Assembly (NCBI GenBank): GCA_029060285.1
Contig: JAIDUH010000074.1
Coordinates: 1 to 34,236 of the forward strand
DNA length: 34,236 bases
DNA from: Muribaculaceae bacterium
GTDB taxonomy: Bacteria > Bacteroidota > Bacteroidia > Bacteroidales > Muribaculaceae
Reading direction: 5' to 3'
This document shows, in pieces, positions 15,574 through 22,920 of this stretch (positions are counted from its first letter, which is position 1; the number at the start of each line of letters is the position of its first letter). Under the pieces are notes generated by a model, which saw nothing but the letters and a program-made list of their open reading frames with translations, was not told the origin of the DNA and did not search any database. Both the position numbers and the translations under genes were made by a program.

Positions 15574-17529
15574 TCAGACTATCTCGCGTACGGAATCGAT
15601 GTCGGGCAGATTAGTGATTTGCTCCATCACCATGTGGAGTTCGTCGTAGCTATGGACGGAGAAAGTGATGAGGATTGTTGCTATAGCATCCACAGTCTTT
15701 GTGTTGATGCTACCGATAGACAGGTTAAGGCTATTCGAAATGCAGTCAACAAGGTCAATCACCATATGAGGGCGATCGACGCAAATCACCTCGATCTCTA
15801 CAGGATATAGAGTATCATTAGCTTCAAAATCGACGCTTACTATATTATCACCAAGCTGAGAAGACATCTTGATGACCTCAGGGCAGTCGCGCTTATGCAC
15901 CATTATTCGGGAACCCGCATTATGGAACCCTATAACTTCCTCCCCCGGCATCGGCATACAAATCGGGCATCTGTCATATTTCGGTTTAGGGAGTTTTGAC
16001 AAATATGAGCGGATAGCCTTTCTTGCCTTATAAGTCACAGTGGCATCAAGCCAATCTTTAGTAGGATGACACTCCGCATCAGGAAACACCTCTACAATAT
16101 CGCCACGATGCAAGGGTGTCTTTATTGAAGCCAGGCGTCCATTGATGCGAGCAAATTTGGCTTTCTCCCCAAGTTTAGAGTGAACCTCGTAAGCAAAATC
16201 AAGAACAGTGGATTTTTGAGGAAGAATAATTGGTTTTCCTTGCGGAGTAAAGGTCATTATGTCATCATTATAAAACGATGAAACAACATTCTCAATAAAA
16301 GTGCTTCCACCATCGTGAGCATTTTTGGAAATTTCCCTAAGATTCGAACGGAATTTATTAATCCATCTCTTGATATTACCCTCAGAGCTATCACTCAGGA
16401 AACCATATTGGGAATTAGTCACCATACGCTCACTGCTGATATGCACTTCCTGCCATCTGCCAAAGTCTGCAAGCAGTTTGACATGGAAACTCTGATATCC
16501 ATTTTCCTTAGGATTGTCGATATAATTTGATATACCACCAGGTTTTTCCTTGAACCTATCAGTAAGGAGAGAATATATTCTCAACGCGAGATTCTTTTCA
16601 GAAATCCCTTCCTCATTCTTGAAAACGATCTCTACAAAATGACGGTATTTCAGATGGTCGAAATCATCGCCATACTTATTCATCTTTCTCCAAAGTGAAT
16701 ATGGCTGACGATACTCAACAAAAACTCTTGCTTTAATGCCTCCACGCTTGAGAATATTGGAAATCTCATCAGTAAAAATCTTCAGCCTGGCATAATTTGA
16801 CTTTTGGTCGGCGACAATTCTCGATGTCAATTCGGCATACTCATGCGGACACCGGAATCGAAGCGAGAGGTTTTCAAGCTCCGTCTTCACATTGTAAAGA
16901 CCAAGCCTTGTAGCAAGAGGAGCATAGAAATAATCAGTCTCGCCGGCAATTTTCATCTGCTTATCAGGACGCATGGATGACAAGGTCCGCATATTATGAA
17001 GGCGGTCGGCAAGTTTCACGAGGAGCGCCCGAATATCATATTGCACAGCAGTCAACATCTGCTTGAAATTGTCAAGCTGCTTCGACATCTCGTATTTTTC
17101 CTTCTTCTGCTTAGTGACTACACGAACAAGGAATGCCACATCGTTGCCAAAACGCTTTTGGATCTGATCTACAGTCCAATCGGTATCCTCCACGACGTCA
17201 TGAAGGAAAGCTGCGATCACAGACTCCACATCAAGATTCAATTCTTGGGCAGCTATTGTGGCTACTGCAATAGGATGGAATATATAGGGTTCTCCGGTTT
17301 TTCTCTTTTGCTTCTTATGCGCTTCACGAGCAACTTCGAAGGAATCTACCAACCGGCGATAGTCTTCCTCCGACACACGAGGGCGCATGGAGTCAAACAC
17401 CACGTTAGCTCTTCTTTCAATCTCAGCGGAGTAATCCTTCTCCTTATTGGCTACCTTCAGACCCTTTTCTTCCATACTTTTGAATGTTGCTTGATTATCT
17501 TGATTTAACCCATGACAGACTAAAGTCAT
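15574..17529 (-). CDS. RelA/SpoT homolog, probably a (p)ppGpp hydrolase
   Basis: RSH enzymes make or degrade the alarmone (p)ppGpp. This 651-residue protein has the full long-RSH layout. The HD hydrolase domain looks intact: His85, HDVVED at 110-115, and Asn179 in KLADRLHNM. The synthetase domain retains GYQSFH (344-349) and Glu361, but the usual catalytic Asp of the YD motif aligns with Tyr295 and the following conserved Arg with Glu300. TGS (about 435-495), cysteine-motif and ACT domains follow. I infer a hydrolase-biased enzyme. The start overlaps the mlaF stop as TGATG; MEEKGLK at 17475 is the alternative start. Confidence 0.88.
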   Translation of the reverse strand: MTLVCHGLNQDNQATFKSMEEKGLKVANKEKDYSAEIERRANVVFDSMRPRVSEEDYRRLVDSFEVAREAHKKQKRKTGEPYIFHPIAVATIAAQELNLDVESVIAAFLHDVVEDTDWTVDQIQKRFGNDVAFLVRVVTKQKKEKYEMSKQLDNFKQMLTAVQYDIRALLVKLADRLHNMRTLSSMRPDKQMKIAGETDYFYAPLATRLGLYNVKTELENLSLRFRCPHEYAELTSRIVADQKSNYARLKIFTDEISNILKRGGIKARVFVEYRQPYSLWRKMNKYGDDFDHLKYRHFVEIVFKNEEGISEKNLALRIYSLLTDRFKEKPGGISNYIDNPKENGYQSFHVKLLADFGRWQEVHISSERMVTNSQYGFLSDSSEGNIKRWINKFRSNLREISKNAHDGGSTFIENVVSSFYNDDIMTFTPQGKPIILPQKSTVLDFAYEVHSKLGEKAKFARINGRLASIKTPLHRGDIVEVFPDAECHPTKDWLDATVTYKARKAIRSYLSKLPKPKYDRCPICMPMPGEEVIGFHNAGSRIMVHKRDCPEVIKMSSQLGDNIVSVDFEANDTLYPVEIEVICVDRPHMVIDLVDCISNSLNLSIGSINTKTVDAIATILITFSVHSYDELHMVMEQITNLPDIDSVREIV

Positions 17530-18305
17530 CAGCTTTGCCTGTTGGCATTCTTTTCCATATATCCCTTCACTTGCTTGAAAAGAGCGGATGCGAACACCAG
17601 ATCATTAAGGTCTTTATTATCACTTTTGTAGATGGTCTTATCGTTGCCAGACCAATCACAATATCCCTTATTGATGAATATAATGTGCTCCCCTATTCCA
17701 AGCACGGAGTTCATATCGTGGGTATTGATCACGGTAGTAATCTCATATTCATGGGTGATGTCGCTGAGCAAATCATCTATCATGAGCGATGTCCGCGGAT
17801 CAAGACCCGAGTTGGGCTCATCGCAAAACAGATATTTCGGATTGAGCGCTATTGCCCTTGCTATAGCAACACGTTTTTGCATACCTCCCGAGATCTCAGA
17901 AGGATACTTACCGTCGGCATTTTTCAACCCTACACGTTCGATACAGAAGTGAGCACGTTCGAGCTGATCCTTGTAGCTCAACGGCGAAAACATCTTCAGC
18001 GGGAACATCACGTTGCCAAGCACAGTCTCATTGTCAAACAAAGCCGATCCCTGAAAAAGCATACCTATGTCCATTCTCAGCTCCTTGCGTTGCTCCGCAC
18101 TCATCGTGTTGAGACAGCGGCCATCATAAAAGATCTCACCTTCCTCCGGGCGCAAAAGACCAACAAGACACTTCAGAAGGACGGTCTTTCCTGAACCGGA
18201 CTGACCAATGATCAGATTTGTCTTTCCGGTCTCAAAAGTGGCGGTTATGTCATGGAGCACCTGTACTCCGTCAAACCATTTGCTGATATTCTTAACTTCG
18301 ATCAT
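17529..18305 (-). CDS. ABC transporter ATPase, MlaF-like
   Basis: This 258-residue ATPase resembles MlaF, which powers phospholipid transport between the outer and inner membranes. Walker A GQSGSGKTV is near residues 34-42, the signature SGGMQKRVAIARA near 139-151, Walker B FCDEPNSGLDP near 160-170, and the switch His near 196. All are intact. The start overlaps the permease stop by four bases (ATGA), and the stop overlaps the RSH start by one, so the three genes should be translated as a coupled set. A substrate-binding MCE (MlaD) gene is not in this window. Confidence 0.9.
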   Translation of the reverse strand: MIEVKNISKWFDGVQVLHDITATFETGKTNLIIGQSGSGKTVLLKCLVGLLRPEEGEIFYDGRCLNTMSAEQRKELRMDIGMLFQGSALFDNETVLGNVMFPLKMFSPLSYKDQLERAHFCIERVGLKNADGKYPSEISGGMQKRVAIARAIALNPKYLFCDEPNSGLDPRTSLMIDDLLSDITHEYEITTVINTHDMNSVLGIGEHIIFINKGYCDWSGNDKTIYKSDNKDLNDLVFASALFKQVKGYMEKNANRQS

Positions 18306-19048
18306 TGCAACAACAGTTTAGTGAGGATTACATCCGCAAGCAGGATGAGTATGGAACTTGAAACGACTGCATTTGTACTTGCCTTTCCCACTTCCAGCGC
18401 ACCACCCTTTACATAATAGCCATAGAAAGCAGCAACAGTAGATATGATATAAGCAAACACGACAGTCTTTATTATTCCATACCAAACATACCATTCATTG
18501 AAGAACGACTGGATGCCAAAAACATAGTTTTCCACAGTCAACATATCCGTGAATTCAGCCACGAGCCATCCTCCCCAGAGTCCGACAAACATAGAAAGGA
18601 CACAAAGAACCGGAACGAACAGCACAAATCCTATGACTTTTGGCAGCACTATGAAATTGGCTGAATTGATGCCCATAATCTCCATTGCATCTATCTGTTC
18701 AGTCACGCGCATAGTGCCGATTTCCGAAGCGATATTCGAACCGACCTTTCCGGCAAGAATGAGACACATCATTGTCGAAGAGAATTCAAGCAGAAGGATT
18801 TCACGGGTGGCAAGACCCGTAGAATAGCTTGGAATCAACGGAGAAACAATGTTGATGGTCATCTGGATTGCGATCACAGCACCAATGAAAATGGAGATGA
18901 TCACCACCAGAGGAATAGAATCAACACCCAGCTGTGAGATTTCAGTCACGAGCTGCTTGAAGAATACTTTCCACTTATCAGGACTACGGAAGACCTGCGT
19001 CAAGAACAGACAGTAACGTCCGAATGTCTTTATCGATTTTGTTACCAC
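18302..19048 (-). CDS. ABC transporter permease, MlaE-like
   Basis: This is an MlaE-type integral membrane permease with about five transmembrane segments. Family blocks are visible: IGAVIAIQMTINI, LLLEFSSTMMCLILAGKVGSNIASEIGTMRVTEQIDA-type cytosolic coupling region, and YGYYVKGGALEVGKASTNAVV near the end. I place the start at the GTG at 19048, giving 248 residues, the usual size. An upstream ATG at 19132 would add 28 atypical residues and lies before a candidate -7 box (TAATTTTG, 19118-19111), so it may not be transcribed. It pairs with the downstream ATPase for lipid transport. Confidence 0.9.
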   Translation of the reverse strand: MVTKSIKTFGRYCLFLTQVFRSPDKWKVFFKQLVTEISQLGVDSIPLVVIISIFIGAVIAIQMTINIVSPLIPSYSTGLATREILLLEFSSTMMCLILAGKVGSNIASEIGTMRVTEQIDAMEIMGINSANFIVLPKVIGFVLFVPVLCVLSMFVGLWGGWLVAEFTDMLTVENYVFGIQSFFNEWYVWYGIIKTVVFAYIISTVAAFYGYYVKGGALEVGKASTNAVVSSSILILLADVILTKLLLQ

Positions 19049-19110
19049 AATATAGTCTTTTAAACAACCTTTACACTTTAGGAAAACGCTAAAGGAACCA
19101 AATTCAACTG

Positions 19111-19118
19111 CAAAATTA
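19111..19118 (-). promoter_or_regulatory. Candidate -7 box of the mlaE-mlaF-RSH operon
   Basis: On the minus strand this reads TAATTTTG followed by CA, matching the Bacteroidota -7 box. The expected -33 TTTG is not at 19-21 bases. It supports the internal GTG start of mlaE. Confidence 0.45.
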
Positions 19119-19148
19119 ATAAAAAAATTCAAAGTTGAGCCCTATCTA

Positions 19149-19180
19149 TTTGTTTACAACAATCATTTTTATTAATTTTG
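19149..19180 (+). promoter_or_regulatory. udk-lptB operon promoter
   Basis: TTTG (19149-19152) and TAATTTTG (19173-19180) are separated by exactly 20 bases. The predicted start is near 19187, leaving a leader of about 85 bases that contains a hairpin. Confidence 0.8.
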
Positions 19181-19213
19181 TCCTGAAAAGTTTAAAATTA
19201 TGGTAATATCCAC

Positions 19214-19243
19214 CAAAATTTTCGCTTTTTGGGCGAAGTTTTG
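19214..19243 (+). promoter_or_regulatory. Leader hairpin of udk
   Basis: CAAAA (19214-19218) pairs with TTTTG (19239-19243) and TTCGC (19221-19225) with GCGAA (19233-19237), with a small internal loop and a 7-base loop. It is not followed by a T-run. A regulatory role is inference. Confidence 0.4.
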
Positions 19244-19272
19244 CGGTATACCTTCAAAAAACAGATTTTTTT

Positions 19273-19896
19273 ATGTTAGTAATTGGCATAGCCGGAGGCA
19301 CCGGATCTGGAAAATCCACGGTAGTAAGAAAGATAATCGAATCCTTGCCTAAAGATGAGGTCGCAGTGCTTCCGCAAGATTGTTACTACAACGACAACCA
19401 TCACATACCACTTGAGACGCGCCTCAAGATGAATTACGATGAGCCGAGAGCCATAGACTGGACTCTATTGACCAAGCAATTGGATGAACTCAAGGCAGGG
19501 AAAGCCATAGAGAGGCCCACATATGACTTCCTCACCTGCTCGCGTATGAATGAGACAGTCCGCATCGAGCCAAGAGAAGTCGTAGTGGTGGAAGGAATCC
19601 TTGTGCTTTGTGAAAAAGAGCTCCGAGACAGAATGGATGTCAAGGTATTTGTAGACGCAGATGCAGACGAAAGGCTCATCCGCGTGATTCATCGCGACTG
19701 CATAGAGCGTGGGCGCACACCCAAAATGGTCATAGACCGCTATCAGGAAACCCTAAAACCAATGCATGAACTCCACATCGAGCCATCAAAGAGATATGCC
19801 GACCTGATCATACCCCAAGGGGGCAACAACCAAGTGGCCATCAAACTTCTCACCGATTACATCAGAACACTTCTTCCATCATATAAGAATAAGTAA
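19273..19896 (+). CDS. udk: Uridine kinase
   Basis: Uridine kinase phosphorylates uridine and cytidine in pyrimidine salvage. The 207-residue protein begins directly with the P-loop strand, MLVIGIAGGTGSGKSTVV, and has the conserved DCYYND and NYDEPRAID blocks, the RPTYDF substrate loop, and RVIHRDCIERGRTP of the lid. Length and motifs are typical. It is the first gene of a plus-strand operon and lies 9 bases before the lptB homolog. Confidence 0.96.
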   Translation: MLVIGIAGGTGSGKSTVVRKIIESLPKDEVAVLPQDCYYNDNHHIPLETRLKMNYDEPRAIDWTLLTKQLDELKAGKAIERPTYDFLTCSRMNETVRIEPREVVVVEGILVLCEKELRDRMDVKVFVDADADERLIRVIHRDCIERGRTPKMVIDRYQETLKPMHELHIEPSKRYADLIIPQGGNNQVAIKLLTDYIRTLLPSYKNK

Positions 19897-19905
19897 GAAT
19901 AAGAA

Positions 19906-20922
19906 ATGAAGATTTTCCCATTATTCCCAAAGAAACGGACAGATGAACCCAAAGTGACGTCTGAATCTGAAACCGAAATCCCTATCTTTGACGGGGATGG
20001 TATCGAGGGGGTAGACGATCATATCAAGTCAACATTGGAAGTGCCGGAATCGGAAATTGCAGAAGATATGATCGAGACCGGTGTGATGCCCGACACCATG
20101 ATAAAGGAGAATGAGGATGACATCTTTATAGACACTCCGGAAGGTTCACTTGAAGAAGAGATAATCGAGGCTGAATCTGAGAAAGGAATTCTCCGCACCA
20201 AGGATCTCGTAAAGAAATATGGCAAGCGCACTGTGGCGAATAAAGTTTCGATTTATGTCAAGCAAGGTGAAATAGTAGGTCTGCTTGGTCCGAATGGCGC
20301 AGGAAGGACCACTACCTTCTACATGACGACAGGCTTGATCACAGCTAATTCCGGAAAGATATTTCTTGACAACCAAGACATAACGGGATATCCTGTCTAT
20401 AAGCGTGCCCAACTTGGCATAGGCTATCTTGCCCAGGAAGCATCCGTATTCCGCAAGCTCACTGTCGAAAATAATATCCGCGCAGTGCTTGAGATGACCA
20501 AGATGACCAAAGAACAGCAGAAAGAGAAGCTTGAGGAACTCATCGATGAATTCAATCTCCATAAAGTGCGTAAGAATCTTGGCGACCAATTGTCAGGCGG
20601 CGAACGACGACGCACGGAGATAGCCCGTTGCCTTGCCATAAATCCAAAATTCATCATGCTTGATGAACCCTTTGCCGGAGTGGACCCTATTGCAGTGGAA
20701 GATATCCAGAGTGTAGTCTACAAGCTTAAGGAAAAGAACATAGGGATACTCATCACCGACCACAACGCTCCAGAGACACTCAGCATCACCGACCGTGCAT
20801 ATCTGCTCTTTGAGGGTCGCATACTTTTCCGGGGCACAAGTGAGGAATTGGCTGAAAATCCAATAGTGAGGGAGAAATATCTTGGACGTAACTTCATTTT
20901 CCGACGCAAAAAGTTCGATTGA
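19906..20922 (+). CDS. lptB: LPS export ABC ATPase LptB, extended, with Walker A Lys to Arg
   Basis: LptB powers extraction of lipopolysaccharide from the inner membrane with LptFG. The core from about residue 95 matches LptB well: Gln177 in the Q-loop, LSGGE (229-233), [13 protein letters not shown] with catalytic Glu254, and His286. Two things are odd. Walker A reads GPNGAGRTT (128-136), so the nearly invariant lysine is Arg134 (codon AGG at 20305-20307). Also, residues 1-94 are an acidic, low-complexity extension absent from the roughly 240-residue E. coli enzyme. Since LPS export normally needs this ATPase, either the base is wrong or the enzyme is unusual. Confidence 0.92.
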   Translation: MKIFPLFPKKRTDEPKVTSESETEIPIFDGDGIEGVDDHIKSTLEVPESEIAEDMIETGVMPDTMIKENEDDIFIDTPEGSLEEEIIEAESEKGILRTKDLVKKYGKRTVANKVSIYVKQGEIVGLLGPNGAGRTTTFYMTTGLITANSGKIFLDNQDITGYPVYKRAQLGIGYLAQEASVFRKLTVENNIRAVLEMTKMTKEQQKEKLEELIDEFNLHKVRKNLGDQLSGGERRRTEIARCLAINPKFIMLDEPFAGVDPIAVEDIQSVVYKLKEKNIGILITDHNAPETLSITDRAYLLFEGRILFRGTSEELAENPIVREKYLGRNFIFRRKKFD

Positions 20923-20923
20923 C

Positions 20924-21835
20924 ATGAAAAAATTCATCGATATTTGCCAATTTGTATTGGTGCTTATGGGGCTGATGATATGCGGACTTTTTGTCACGTC
21001 GCTCATCGGACTCTTGCCACTACACGGAAATGCAATGCAATGGGGCATCATATCCGCCCAGAACATCCTTGCTTTCATCTTTCCGGCCCTGCTAACATGG
21101 AAGATGTGCTTCAAGGTCAATCCATTCAAGGCAATAGAGTCAGACAAGTACCCTTCAGTCAAAATGATAGGAATCACGTTGCTGATTTATATCGTCGGGA
21201 TGCCCGCACTCAACCAGATAGTATATTGGAATCAGGAGATGTCACTGCCTGAGGTGTTTTCAGGTTTTGAAGAGTGGTGCCGCAATATGGAGGATCAAGC
21301 TGAAGCACTTACAAAGGACCTTTTAGGTTCCACCAATCTTTTGCCCACCATCATAAACATTCTCTTGATAGGGGTTCTGACCGGTATCGGAGAGGAGTTC
21401 TTCTTCAGGGGTGCATTCCAAAGAATGCTCATATGGTGTAGAGTGAATCATCATGCTGCTATATGGATAGCAGCCACAGTCTTCAGTGCCCTTCATTTTC
21501 AATTTTTTGGATTTATTCCACGTTTGCTTCTTGGCGCATTCTTCGGTTACATATATTGGTGGAGCGGCAATATTTGGATAAATGCATTTGCTCATGCGCT
21601 AAACAACAGCCTTGTCATTGTATCGACATGGTGCATAAACAAAGGATTTCTATCAGAAGAATTTGACATGATGGGAGTTTCAGAAGGAGGATTGCCCGTC
21701 TCGGCAATAATTAGTTGTGTATTAGTCGCAGCTATAATTTACATCTTACATCAACGTGGAGTTCTCTCGGGAAAAGCAAAATTGCCAGCGGAGATTCCAT
21801 CCAACAGTTTAGAGAATGCCACCGAAAGCAAATAA
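20924..21835 (+). CDS. CPBP (CAAX-like) intramembrane metalloprotease
   Basis: This 303-residue membrane protein belongs to the CPBP/Abi family of glutamic intramembrane proteases. The start is placed one base after the lptB stop, at MKKFIDICQFVL; the first hydrophobic helix follows at once. Several transmembrane segments are visible. Catalytic motifs are EEFFFR (157-162), His191 in FSALHFQ, and HALNN (224-228). Bacterial members process membrane peptides or serve in bacteriocin immunity, but the substrate here is unknown. It lies between lptB and holA in one operon and overlaps holA by 20 bases. Confidence 0.9.
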   Translation: MKKFIDICQFVLVLMGLMICGLFVTSLIGLLPLHGNAMQWGIISAQNILAFIFPALLTWKMCFKVNPFKAIESDKYPSVKMIGITLLIYIVGMPALNQIVYWNQEMSLPEVFSGFEEWCRNMEDQAEALTKDLLGSTNLLPTIINILLIGVLTGIGEEFFFRGAFQRMLIWCRVNHHAAIWIAATVFSALHFQFFGFIPRLLLGAFFGYIYWWSGNIWINAFAHALNNSLVIVSTWCINKGFLSEEFDMMGVSEGGLPVSAIISCVLVAAIIYILHQRGVLSGKAKLPAEIPSNSLENATESK

Positions 21836-22868
21836 AGACCTCTCCTATCGCGACATATTAGACAGTATCAAGAAGAAGGAGTTCGCCCAAGTCTATATCC
21901 TTATGGGTGAAGAGACATATTATATCGATCTCATTGCAGATGCAATTGAAAGGAATGCGGTCTTGGAAGAAAACAAGGCTTTTGACCAGCTCATATTTTA
22001 CGGAGCAGATTCAGATCTTGATGTTGTGATTGCCAATGCCCGCCAATATCCAGTCATGGGAGACCGACAACTTGTCATCTTTAAGGAGGCCCAAACCTAC
22101 CCGGGAAATAAAACACAACTTGACAAACTTGCAGCCTATATATCGCAACCCAATTCGCACGGTGTATTTGTGCTCGTCTACAAAGGGGACAACCTGTCGG
22201 CCACTTCCGCCTTGATGAAGGCAGCATCAAAGGCAGGGGACAAGGTTGTGGTATTTAAAAGTCCTAAGATTAAAGACTACCAGCTTGCCGGTCCAATAAA
22301 GGATTATTGCCGCACCAAAAAGATAGGCATCGAAGAACAGGCTGTGCAAATTCTTATTGAATATATCGGGAACTCTCTTCAGAAACTGTTTGGAGAAATT
22401 GACAAACTAATTGTCGGTGCAGGACAGGGAGCACAACGCATCACAGCATCAATGGTGGAAGAAAATATTGGGATATCAAAGGAATTCAATAATTTCGAGC
22501 TGACTAAAGCGCTATCTACCAAAGATTATCCAAAGACATTGCGTATTCTCGACTATTTCAGGAAGAATCCGAAGAATAATCCTACCGTGATGACAACTTC
22601 AATTCTTCAGAAATTTTTCAGTCAACTTGTAGTGGCACACTATACCCAGGATAAAACTGACAGAGGATTGATGGAGGCATTGCAACTCAAGACCTCTTAT
22701 GCCTTGAAAGAGATCAGGGATGGCATAAGCATGTATACCCCACGGCAGTCGCTGGCAGCAATATCAGCCTTGCGCGAATTTGACTGCAAAAGTAAAGGAA
22801 TAGGGTCACTCCAAAACGAATATGATCTACAACGCGAATTGATTTTCAAAATATTTACCATATCGTGA
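21816..22868 (+). CDS. holA: DNA polymerase III delta subunit
   Basis: HolA is the subunit of the clamp loader that opens the beta clamp. The 350 residues match Bacteroidota HolA: the N-terminal domain begins YRDILDSIKKKEFAQVYILMGEE, with the AAA+-like fold but no functional P-loop, followed by a helical collar domain in the last third. It overlaps the preceding protease gene by 20 bases, which suggests coupled translation. The stop codon overlaps the first base pairs of the operon terminator. Confidence 0.94.
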   Translation: MPPKANKDLSYRDILDSIKKKEFAQVYILMGEETYYIDLIADAIERNAVLEENKAFDQLIFYGADSDLDVVIANARQYPVMGDRQLVIFKEAQTYPGNKTQLDKLAAYISQPNSHGVFVLVYKGDNLSATSALMKAASKAGDKVVVFKSPKIKDYQLAGPIKDYCRTKKIGIEEQAVQILIEYIGNSLQKLFGEIDKLIVGAGQGAQRITASMVEENIGISKEFNNFELTKALSTKDYPKTLRILDYFRKNPKNNPTVMTTSILQKFFSQLVVAHYTQDKTDRGLMEALQLKTSYALKEIRDGISMYTPRQSLAAISALREFDCKSKGIGSLQNEYDLQRELIFKIFTIS

Positions 22869-22900
22869 ACAATGCCGCATCCCTCGATGCGGCATTGTTC
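22867..22900. terminator. Bidirectional terminator between holA and pcrA
   Basis: GAACAATGCCGCATC and GATGCGGCATTGTTC form a perfect 15-bp stem with loop CCTC, followed by TTT on the plus strand. It serves two convergent operons and starts within the holA stop codon. Confidence 0.93.
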
Positions 22901-22920
22901 TTTAAAGTCAAATCATTTCA

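Noticed and set aside
17484..18194. 236-codon plus-strand frame opposite mlaF
   Set aside because: It is antisense to an ATPase with all motifs; no membrane, signal or domain pattern of its own.
19049..19132. ATG start at 19132 for the MlaE-like permease
   Set aside because: The extra 28 residues do not look like the family, and a candidate -7 box at 19118-19111 would place the start of transcription after this ATG.
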